Source: Colius striatus
Lineage: Eukaryota; Chordata; Aves; Coliiformes; Coliidae
Assembly: GCF_028858725.1 (NCBI RefSeq)
Contig: NC_084776.1
Span: forward strand, 1,116,001 to 1,180,000
Direction: 5' to 3'
Length of the DNA: 64,000 nucleotides
Position numbers and translations under genes: made by a program. The notes below the pieces were generated by a model. That model was not told the origin of the DNA, ran no database searches, and saw only the letters and a program-made list of their open reading frames with translations. Every line of letters starts with the position of its first letter. The stretch's first letter is position 1. Of this stretch, positions 55,956 through 64,000 are shown one piece after another.

Positions 55956-56034
55956 ATCTTCCCCCAGCGCTGCTGGGTGTTTTCCTCGGCTGGAGGCAGC
56001 TGCCTGCCCCGGGTGAGCGCCGGCACTGCCGCCG

Positions 56035-56060
56035 CGCCGTGCCGTGCCGTGCCGTGCCGG
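56035..56060. repeat. (GTGCC)n short repeat between the two gene ends
   Basis: About five gccgt units in the roughly 110 bp that separates the BAIAP2 and AATK cleavage regions. Confidence 0.85.
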
Positions 56061-56102
56061 GCAATGAGCGGGGCTGCAAACGCCATCACGGATTGTAAAA
56101 AC

Positions 56103-56108
56103 TTTATT
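56103..56108 (-). terminator. AATK: AATK poly(A) signal (minus strand)
   Basis: TTTATT on the + strand is AATAAA on the - strand, about 2.04 kb after the AATK stop. The transcript probably ends near 56085. Confidence 0.7.
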
Positions 56109-58143
56109 GTTGGCCCGATGAAGTTTGACACACATGCTGGGAGCTGTATGGAAATCAGCACTGATTAAAAAATACAGCAGTTATGACCCGTATTGATAAA
56201 ATAGACAATGTAATAATAGCCTTTCTATTAAAAAAAACTATCCAAGCCCCAGCTCTGGCCTCATGCTGCCCTCCAGAGGCAGGGACCTGGGGTGCCATAG
56301 ACCAAACCCGGGCTGCTGAGGGGAGGGGGATGAGGGGTGGGGGGCCAGGAGCAGCACCCCACCATGCTGGGTGTCCAGCGAGAGTGGGGGACACCCAGGG
56401 AAGGGGTCAAGCGAACCCCCCTGCGATGCTGAGTGAGTCCCCTGCAATGCAGGGAGGGCGGTGGGGGGGAGTGTGGGGGCAGCAGGGTGGGTGCTGTGGG
56501 AAGGACACCCCTCACCCCCTCAAGTGCATCCCACTCCTGCAGCCCATCAGTGGCCCACAGCTGCACAGTGTAAGCCAAGAGCTTACACGAGTCAGGGGAG
56601 GGGCTGTGGGGGTGGGTGTTACAGCCACCTTGGAGCTTAAATAAAACCACTGGAATGAAACACTAATTGCCATCAGTGAGTTGGCAGCTGGGGGGTGGTA
56701 GGGGCAGGCACAGCTGCCCTGCATTTTGGGCTGATGCTGAGTTCCCCTCGGATCCTGGCTGTCTCTTCTTGGGGGAGTGCACAGCCCCTTCAGCCCCTCC
56801 AACAACCTGACTCACAAGAGGACCCCATCTGGGGACACAGCTCCAGGCTGGGCTGTCTGTGAAGGTAGGTGAGTTTAAACACATGAGTGTCCAGCACCAG
56901 GCTGGGCACCACGGTGCTGTGCTGGGTCAGGATGGGCACTGTGGGGAGCAGAACACCCCAGCACCAGCCCCATCCCACAGGGCTGCGTGTACACATGTGT
57001 GTCTGTCCACACACAGAGGGACAGCAGGATGGGTTGGGGGGGATTATGAGGGGCTGGGAGGAATTGCAGGGTCGGGGGGGGAATGTCTCACCTCAGGGTT
57101 TGGTCTATAGACCCCAAAGGAACCAGCCCTGATTGCAAGGTTTCGCTCAGCTCCGCTTACTTCCATTGCCCTCTGGAAGCTGGAATTGCACAATTATCCT
57201 AAGCCTCAAATGAATTAAAAAACCCAAAAACAACCAAACTAAAAATGAACAAAGAACTGTGAGCCCCTTCCCCATCCCCCCAGTCCCCCCAGTCCTCCCC
57301 TCCCCGCCTCGTTACGTCTCTTTGGCAGCAATAACTTAAAATCACATCCACATGGGTTCAGTCAACAGCAAGTTTTGTTTTTTGGGGCAGGAGGAGGGGT
57401 GGGGTTTTTTTTTTAATCCTTTCCTTTAAATACAAAAATAGTTGGGGCAGCAGGTCCTGGGGAGGGGCCACCCTGTGGGGGGCAGCCTGGACCACCCCCC
57501 CTCCAGCCCTCTCCTGCTGCAGTGGGGCAAGGGGTCCTGCCAGCCCTGGGAGGGGTCTCTCAGCGTGGGTTGCTCCCTAAAAAAGCAATGAGGGGGTGCT
57601 CCCCAGCCCCCCCAAGCCGTGCTGCCCAGCGCGGGGTCCCAGGCACGGTGAGTGGGTGCACTCGGGGCAACAGCACACAGCGGCAGCAGCTGGCTGCCCC
57701 TCGCTGGGGGATGCCATGGAGGGGGCTGTGGGGCGGCCAAGCCACTGTGTGGGGCCACCGGCAGTGAGGTGCGAGGCCAAGGGCACGGCCCGGGGAGGGG
57801 GATGCTCGGGGACAAACACCGGCTCAGGGAGCACAAGTGGGAAGAAGCCAAGGGGGAGGGAGGGGGAATGTCACGGGGGGACACAGCAAGTGTTAGCTAG
57901 GGCAGGACATTACCCTGTAAATGCTATAATTTATATATATATATATGTCTCTATATATATATATATGTGTCTGTTTGTACACGCACACACAGCCACCCGC
58001 ACGCACCCACCGCCTGGCCCCGCTCCCCCGGCAGCGGCTGAACCGGCTCCTTCCGAGAGAAAATGTGCCTAAAACCCGTGAGAGTCCGGCGCAGGAGCCC
58101 CCGGGTCCCGCTGCCGGCCCCGCCGAGCCCGACGTGCCGCTGC
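56109..58143 (-). other. AATK: AATK 3'UTR
   Basis: About 2 kb between the AATK stop and its AATAAA. It includes a pyrimidine/poly-T stretch on the + strand near 57400-57420 and a (TA)n microsatellite at 57926-57968. No protein-coding feature was recognised. Confidence 0.65.
57926..57980. repeat. (TA)n microsatellite in AATK 3'UTR
   Basis: Two tatatata runs of about 17-18 bp separated by tgtctc and followed by tgtgtctg. Confidence 0.9.
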
Positions 58144-58172
58144 TCACTCCCGGTCACCGTCCTCGCTGCTGC
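58144..58172 (-). CDS. AATK: AATK terminal coding exon
   Basis: Minus-strand acceptor tcgttgcag. The split codon gives G, then SSEDGDRE and TGA at 58146-58144. The acidic tail fits the end of LMTK1. Confidence 0.85.
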
Positions 58173-61100
58173 CTGCAACGAGCAGAGAGGCAGCGTCAGG
58201 GGCCGCCGCCGCTGCCCCGGGACGGGAGGGCAGGACCGACCCTCCCCCGGGGCGGGGGGTGGCACAGGGACACGGTGTCCCCCACCTCCCCCGCTCCCAC
58301 GACACAGCTGCCCGCCGGGACCCCCCGCAACTCACCTCCTACGGAGTCCATGTCCGAGTCGGAGACGTGGGTGATGGAGAAGCGGGACACCGGGGCGGGC
58401 GACACCGTGAAGCGGGAGAACTGGATGGGCAGCACCTGCTTCTGCGCCCGGCACCAGCGCGGCCACGGCCGGGCCGGGCTCTGCCACCGTCAGCAGCGGC
58501 TTCACCGGCATCAGCGGAAAGTCGTCGTCCCACTCGAAGCCGCCGCCTGCGACACGGAGGGAAAGGTGGGGAGCTCAGCCCATGTGGGGGTTCCCCCAGC
58601 CCACCACGCTCCCCGCAACCCGCCCTTACTCTCTTCCGAGGCGTTGCCGTCCGAGGAGTCGTCGGAGGCGCCGAGCCTGTCCGCCGGGCTCGGGGGGCTG
58701 CGGGCGGCGGGGGGCTGCCCCGACGGCGGCTGAGGGGGCTCCGGGAAGCTCTGCTCCGCCAGCTCCCGCGTGGGGCTCTCCTGTGCGGGGGGAGACAGGC
58801 GGGAAGGGCCCCTGGCTGGACACACGTCTGAGGATGGGACCCGAAAGCGCTCCTCCCACCCCACGGCCGCCCACCTGGTCAAAGAGGTAGATGGTAACGT
58901 CGTCGTAGAAGGACACGGCCTTCTTCTTGCGCTCCAGGTCCTCGCAGAAGGATTCCGAGAGCAGGCTGGGCATCTTGAGGAGGCTGCGGAGGTTCCTGCC
59001 GCTCTGGCTCTCGGCCACCACGATGGGCACGGCCGCCGGCTCCTCCTCGCTCTCCTCGCTTTGCTCCTGGATGTTGTAGCAGCACAGCTCCTCGTCAGAC
59101 TCGTCGCTGTCCTCCGTGTCCTCCTCCTCCTCCTCCGGCTCCTCGCGGTGCTCGGGAGCGGGTGGCCGCGGCTCCCGGGCGGACGGGAGTGGGGAGAGGC
59201 CTGGCGGTGACTGGCCCCCCGGTAGCAGCGTGCCGGGACCCCCCGGCGCATCGCCCACCCCAGTCCCCTCCAGAGGCAGCCCCGCTTCCCCAAGCCCTGG
59301 CACAGTCTGTTTGCCCCCAGCCACGGCTGCCCCGGGCCCAGGGATGCCCTCGGGCACGCAGGTCCCTCCAGCAGACGATGGCTCACCGGGGCTCACTGGC
59401 ACCGGGGTCAGGAGGAAAGTCTTTGTCGGCGCAGCGCCCGGGGGACCGGCGTCTCCATCAGGGCATGGGGAGCTGCCCGGCACCAGCCCCGTGCCAGCAG
59501 GTCGCTGCTGGGTGCCAGGGGCCTGCCCCATGGGGGTGGCCGAGCTGCTCCCGGCTTCTGCCCCCTGCCAGTCCCCCACCACAAGCCCCAGCCCTGGCGT
59601 GGCCACCGCCACTGCAACACTGGGTGCTGCCGGGGGGCTGCCGGGCGCTCCCGGGGGGTGCAGCGGGTCCTCTCCCAGCCCAGGAGCTCGCCCTGGGTCC
59701 TGCTCAGGGGAATGGGGACTCTCCTCTGCCTCCGGAGTCCGGGACCCATCGCTGTCCTCCTCGTCCTTGGCGCCACGCTCGGCCTCAGCGTCGTAGTCGG
59801 AGAAATAGGCAGAGTCGCGGTAGGGGTTCTTCTCGGCAAGGCTGTGCAGGTCGGCCCCGAGGGAGGTGGAAGCCTCCTCCTCGCCCCCCGGCAGCCCCGG
59901 GGGTGGCTTCCCCAGCTGGCTGAAGGCCTCGGGTTCTCGGGGCTCGTGGGGCTCCTTGAGGACGAACTCGGGGGACTCGTTGTTCTCAGTGTCGTAGCCG
60001 CTGTCGAGGGCCTTGGGCTGCCCGGCGGGCGCGAAGGCGCTGGGGCTGAAAACCTCGCAGGAGCTGGCGGTGGAGGGGATGTCCAGCGACTCCAGCGAGT
60101 CCGGCGTCCCCACCTGCTTCTGCAGCGACTTGAACGCCGCGGCCGCCTCGCCCCGCTCCGGGTAATCCCCGGAGAAGTCGGTGAAGACTCCGGAGGTCAG
60201 TTCCGCCGTGTCCTCATCGCTCCCCTCATCCGTGCTGGGGAAGCTGCCACTCGAGACCGTCTTGTCCGGTGTCCGGTCGGCATCGCTGCTGGCACAAGCC
60301 CCGCTCTCAGCAGCAACCTCCCCGGGCACCTGCGCAGGCGCCTCAGAGGCCTCTGGTGCGGGCTGGGAGCCTTCAGTGCCGGGCTCTGTGGGGGGGCCAG
60401 GATTCGGGGTGGCAGTGCCAGCCATGGGGGTGGGCTCCCCTGGCTCCAGTGCAGCCACAGCGTGGGGCAGGGGGCTGCGAGCGGGGCTGCTCCCCTCCAT
60501 GCTCTCATCCGGGTGGGCATCGTGCTGGGCCCCAGCTGCGGCTGGCGGGGCCGTGCCGGGGCCCCACGTCGTGCCGGGGCTGCCAGCCAGCGCTGCTGCC
60601 TGCGAGCAGCCGGAGGTTGATGAGTCACGGCTGTGCCAGGCCTGGCGCCGCGGGGAGGGCGAGCGGCATGGGGAGGAGGAGCCGTCGGCCATGCCGGGAG
60701 GCTGATCCTGCCGCGGGCGGCGGAAGTCATGTCCCGGTGGGGACCCCCCGAGCTGGGGCTGCCCACGTGGCACGGTGCCCAAGGGCTTGGCCATCAGCCC
60801 CCGGAAGGTGATCATGCGGCGGTAGCACCAGCTGTCGCTGGCCGGCAGCTCACAGGACGCGGGGCTGCCGCTGCCGATGTTGTTGTTGGAGGAGCTGTTG
60901 GAGGCCCAGGGATGCCCCTGAGCCGGGGGGGTCGCGTCCTGCGAGCGGGGGGCAGCGGACGGGCTGTCCTCGCCCAGCTCCACCGCCACGCAGTCTGGTC
61001 GGGCCGCACTCTGCCCCGGCAGCTGCCCGCTCGGTGAGGCTGCCTGCGGCTCCCCGTAGCCCCGCGGGCTGTAGGCACAGCTCACCGGCGGCGAGGCGCC

Positions 61101-63677
61101 CAGCGGGTCGCTGAAGATGCCAGGCTGGTAGCCAGGGACGGGCCAGTCCTCGCCGCCCGGCTGGTTGGGCTCCTCCTCCAGCAGGTAGCCGTGTGCCCCG
61201 TGGCTCGGGGACGGCTCGTAGCCCCGCAGCTCCTGCCCCGGGCAGGGGTAGGGGTAGTACTCGGCGCACTCCCAGGAGCCCTCTCCCGCCGGCGCGTGGC
61301 CCAGCAGCGGCTCCATGCTGAGGGAGACGGTGGGGCTGCTGTCAGAGTCGTAGGCGCTGCCGCCGCGGGCCCCCTGGGCTCTCCAGCAGGCGGGGGGCTG
61401 CGGGGACCCCCGCTCGCCCGCGGGGCTGTAGGAGCACATGGCATAGTCCAGCTCGGCGCCGCCCTCGCCGGGACCCTCGATGCGGATGTAGTACTCGCTG
61501 CCCAGCGAGGGGCTGTGGGCCCCCAGGATGGGCACCACGCCGGGCGCGGGCAGCCCGGGGCAGCCCGGTGGCTTGCACTCGTAGCAGGAGGGCGAGACCC
61601 CCAGGCTGAGGTGACCCGCCGTGGTGGCTGGGTAGTAGAGGTCGTGGTAGCGGGCAGCGCTGCTGGGGCTCAGGGAGCCCAGGGGCGCCTGGAAGTGCTC
61701 GGTCTTGGTGTGCTCCCACTTGTACTCGAAGTTGAGGCCGTGGCTGGTCTCCATGACCGTGAGGATGTCGTCCCCGTCCGAGGGGAAGCCGTCGGCCGAG
61801 AACTGCTCCAGCAGCGGGAAGGACGAGAGCTCGGGGACATGGTGGCTGGCGCTGGCGTTGCCGTTGGGCTTCATGGAGTTCCAGCGCTTCTCGAAGTCCT
61901 CCTCGGCTTCCGTCGCCCCTTTGGCGCACAGGTAGGAGAGCAGGAGATGCACCTCCTCTGCCGTCGGCCGCTGCTCCGGCTGCAGCCAGCAGAACTGCAT
62001 CACCTCGTACCTGCGGGGAGCCAGGGTCAGCGCCAGCCCCCTGCCCGCAGGAGGACGGGGCAGGGCAAGGGGCGGGACCTGGCCATGGCCTGGCCTCGGG
62101 TCCTCACCAGCGCTCAGCCAGGGAGAGCTTCAGCTGGGGCTTGGGCAGCTTGAGCTGCTGCTCCTTGATGGCGTAGGCGAGCACTTGCCGGTCAGAGTAG
62201 TGGTCGTAGGGCTGGCTCCCCAGCTCAAACAGCTCCCAGATGGTGACACCCAGTGACCTGCAGGCAGGGTGGGATGCTGAGGGCATGGGGAGACCCTGCG
62301 GCCCCCAAAACAACTCACCCTGCGGCCCCCAAAACAACTCACCCTGTGGCCCCCAAAACAACCCACCCTGCGGCCCCCAAAACAACTCACCCTGTGGCCC
62401 TCAAAATAACCCACCCTGCAGCCCCCAAAACAACTCACCCTGTGGCCCTCAAAATAACCCACCCTGCAGCCCCCAAAACAACCCACCCTGTGGTCCCCAA
62501 AACAACCCACCCTGCAACCCCCAAAACAACCCACCCTGCCGCGTTCCCCCTGAGGCGTCCCCTTGTGCCAGCCGCCTCCCTCTGAACCCCGCAGCAGCAG
62601 CAGCCCCCCGCGACCCCCAGACCCCGCTCACCAGACGTTGCTGGCCTTGGTCTGGTCCACGATGAGCAGGTTGCCGTGCACCTCGTCGATGAGCTCGGGC
62701 GCGATCCAGCGCAGGGGCACCCACAGCTGATCGGCCGTCACGAAGTAGTCGTCCTGCCAAGTGTGTAGGGTCAGTACGAGAAGAGAACGTCAAACCTACA
62801 TGTCAGGGACCAGCCACACCGCCACGAGAGCTGCCCCCAGCCCCAGTCCCCATGGCAGAATCCCCCAGTGCTGGGGGCTGGCAGGGCCCTGCAGAGCTGC
62901 TGCAGCCCCAGCCCCTGCTCCAGCAGCTTCCCCTGGCTCAGGGTGCACAGGAACGTGTCCAGGTGTGGTTGGAAACTACCCAAGAAGGAGCCTCCACACC
63001 CTCCCTGGGCAGCCTGGGCCAGGGCTCACCTCAGCACCAAAGGAGTTTTTCCTGCTGTGCCAGCATGATCCCCTTGTTGTGTGTCTGCTCCCTCCACCCC
63101 AGCCCTGTTCTCCACTCCTCCTGTTATCCTTTCTGCCTCCCAGCACATCCTTCCTCCCTCTGCCTGCTCCCCGCTTCTCTATCCTGATATCCTGAGCCTC
63201 TTCCAGCCCCACAGCCTCCTCCAGCCACCCCCTCTCCCCAGCCCCAGCCTGGTGAGCTCAGGAGCTGTGGGCAGCCAGGAGCAGGCAGGACAGATGGACA
63301 GCCCCAGGCTGCTGTGCCGGCAGCTGCAGAGGTTTTGTGGCTCAGAAGGACAAGTCTGGGGGGCAGCCTGTTGCAGGGGCACAGCGAGTCCCTCCCAGGG
63401 TGGTGTGTGGCACAATGTGCCCTCCCTCTCCAACACAGCAAAGTCCAGCGGGCTGCTGTTTGCCCCCAGTAACAAGTCCCTCAAGTCCAGGCGGGTAGGG
63501 ATAGGTGAGGGGGACGCTTCTGTGCCTGTGAGTGTTTGGGGGGGTCACAGCATGCAGCCCCCAGCCCCCTCAGTCCCCCAGAGCAGCCTTACTTTGTACT
63601 TGCAGTGCGAGAGCCCGTAGTCCCCGATCTTGACGGTGAGGTCGGCGGTGAGCAGGCAGTTCCGCAGGGCCAGGTCG
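58144..63677 (-). CDS. AATK: AATK / LMTK1 kinase, 3' part of gene (seven exons)
   Basis: Partial gene on the minus strand: complement(join(58144..58172, 58336..58546, 58630..58780, 58875..62010, 62108..62257, 62632..62753, 63593..>63677)), with more exons to the right of the window. It gives about 1290 residues. It matches LMTK1: catalytic loop [17 protein letters not shown] in place of DFG, APE-type [10 protein letters not shown], then the C-lobe through [14 protein letters not shown], then a long disordered tail. Conserved islands include [52 protein letters not shown], an acidic [17 protein letters not shown] run, [20 protein letters not shown] and the RVxF-type PP1 docking site KAVSF. From family knowledge this is a membrane-anchored Ser/Thr kinase of neurons acting on recycling endosomes, with p35/Cdk5 links. 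The penultimate exon holds one apparent extra G. Confidence 0.96.
58336..58546 (-). CDS. AATK: AATK penultimate coding exon, with one apparent extra base
   Basis: The split codon gives S, then [20 protein letters not shown] and [12 protein letters not shown]. After the CCC (minus GGG) at 58447-58449 the conserved [20 protein letters not shown] and DSD continue one base out of frame. Dropping one G gives [17 protein letters not shown] and correct phase into the last exon. Acceptor tgtcgcag, donor gtgagt. Confidence 0.85.
58630..58780 (-). CDS. AATK: AATK exon after the large exon
   Basis: 50 codons plus one base, [20 protein letters not shown] to SSDGNASEE. The acceptor is ccgcacag and the donor gtaagg on the minus strand. 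ESPTREL is identical to human. Confidence 0.93.
58875..62010 (-). CDS. AATK: AATK large exon (end of kinase domain and disordered tail)
   Basis: 3136 bp, open throughout (1045 codons), from the W split codon and [20 protein letters not shown] to [15 protein letters not shown]. The donor is gtgggc on the minus strand (a weaker gt-ggg type), the acceptor ctccccgcag. GC-rich composition opens long shadow frames on the opposite strand. Confidence 0.96.
62108..62257 (-). CDS. AATK: AATK kinase exon ([13 protein letters not shown])
   Basis: The split W codon, then [40 protein letters not shown] and QLKLSLAER, plus TG. The acceptor is cctgcctgcag and the donor gtgagg. Confidence 0.96.
62300..62540. 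repeat. 24-bp minisatellite in AATK intron
   Basis: About ten units of aactcaccctgcggccccca followed by aaac, period 24. On the AATK strand four units contain GGTGAGT and six GGTGGGT, so they resemble splice donors. Confidence 0.94.
62632..62753 (-). CDS. AATK: AATK kinase exon (activation segment)
   Basis: 40 codons plus [42 protein letters not shown] and the start of W. The acceptor is cttggcag and the donor gtgagc. It contains the substrate-positioning APE motif. Confidence 0.96.
62754..63592 (-). other. AATK intron with CR1 fragment
   Basis: 839-bp intron. Apart from the CR1 piece (62855-63075) it is pyrimidine-rich unique sequence (about 63080-63250). No RNA gene or exon was recognised. 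Confidence 0.8.
62855..63075 (-). mobile_element. CR1 LINE 3' fragment in AATK intron
   Basis: cagaatcccccagtgctggg through ctccacaccctccctgggca and cagcaccaaaggagtttttc match the CR1 3' region in reverse orientation, hence sense relative to AATK. It is closely similar to the copy at 34491. Confidence 0.8.
63593..63677 (-). CDS. AATK: AATK kinase exon (catalytic loop and DYG)
   Basis: The first base finishes a Ser codon, then [20 protein letters not shown] and GLSHCKYK. The acceptor is tgcttggcag and the donor gtaagg. HSD replaces the usual HRD, and DYG the usual DFG, as in other LMTK proteins. Confidence 0.95.
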
Positions 63678-64000
63678 CTGCCAAGCAAAGCCCGGCGCTG
63701 TCACCACCACCGCGGGGGTCAGGAGGGCACCCACCGCACAGGGGGTGAGGGTCTGTGCCCAGGGACCCCCCCGGGGCGGCGCTGGGAGCGGGCTGGCTGC
63801 CGAGCCGTGGATGTGCCGATACCCAGCCGGCAGATGCACAGCAGGAATGTGCCGGCTGCGCCTCGGCCGCGCGTCCGGCCGTCACGCGCTGAGCCCGGCA
63901 GAACGCGGCTGGCCCGGGGCAACGGCAGCGCTGGCACAGGGCCGGGCTCCCGGGCAGCTGCTCCAGCCCCGAGAGGGTCACACAGATGGGACACACGCGA
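63678..64000 (-). other. AATK intron, running off the window
   Basis: GC- and CpG-rich intronic sequence upstream (on the AATK strand) of the catalytic-loop exon. I found no further exon and no sequence resembling the intronic microRNA miR-338 known from AATK. Confidence 0.7.

Noticed and set aside
59116-62153. Plus-strand ORFs of 174-320 codons opposite AATK
   Set aside because: They are GC-driven shadows of the conserved AATK coding exon. They have no splice context or homology.
62000-64000. miR-338, which resides in an AATK intron in other vertebrates
   Set aside because: I looked for its mature sequence on the AATK strand and did not find it. It probably lies in an intron to the right of the window.
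1-64000. CRISPR arrays, tRNA/rRNA genes, prokaryotic operons
   Set aside because: All regular arrays are tandem minisatellites without spacers. The genes are spliced vertebrate genes, and no cloverleaf or rRNA sequence was noticed.

Overview
The window is vertebrate nuclear DNA and almost certainly avian. The sequence shows multi-exon genes with GT-AG introns, CpG-rich first-exon DNA, AATAAA signals, four 3' fragments of CR1 LINEs (the characteristic sauropsid retroposon) and many GC-rich minisatellites. The gene order CHMP6 - BAIAP2 - AATK matches human 17q25.3. From general knowledge this block lies on microchromosome 18 in chicken, which fits the high GC, short introns and tandem-repeat load. 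The species cannot be named from the sequence alone.

Layout. (1) 1-2538, + strand: the C-terminal half of CHMP6, five exons, with its start upstream of the window. (2) 2539-11.7 kb: intergenic, with several minisatellites (43, 35, 33 and about 14 bp units), a CTCTC pentanucleotide tract and a few AT-richer islands that could be regulatory. (3) 11.7-55.98 kb, + strand: the whole BAIAP2 (IRSp53) gene. It has a CpG-rich promoter, 13 constitutive coding exons, one candidate in-frame cassette exon that I do not recognise from described isoforms, and three alternative 3'-terminal exons. (4) 56.09-64 kb, - strand: the 3' part of AATK (LMTK1), with the C-terminal half of the kinase domain, one 3.1 kb exon for the long disordered tail, three small terminal exons and a 2 kb 3'UTR. 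Its 5' half lies beyond the right edge. BAIAP2 and AATK are tail to tail, with opposed poly(A) signals about 150 bp apart.

Functionally the genes are neighbours, not an operon. CHMP6 is an ESCRT-III subunit for membrane scission. BAIAP2 is an I-BAR/SH3 scaffold linking Rac/Cdc42 to actin in filopodia and dendritic spines. AATK is a membrane-anchored brain kinase acting in endosomal trafficking and neurite growth.

I found no new multi-gene system. The most unusual points are: a roughly 250 bp adenine-free pentanucleotide tract directly against a BAIAP2 3' splice site, which would force a distant branch point; the unrecognised 99 bp cassette exon; a single extra G in a GGG run in both BAIAP2 and AATK that breaks otherwise conserved reading frames (assembly error or real lesion); and an intronic AATK minisatellite whose units carry decoy splice donors.
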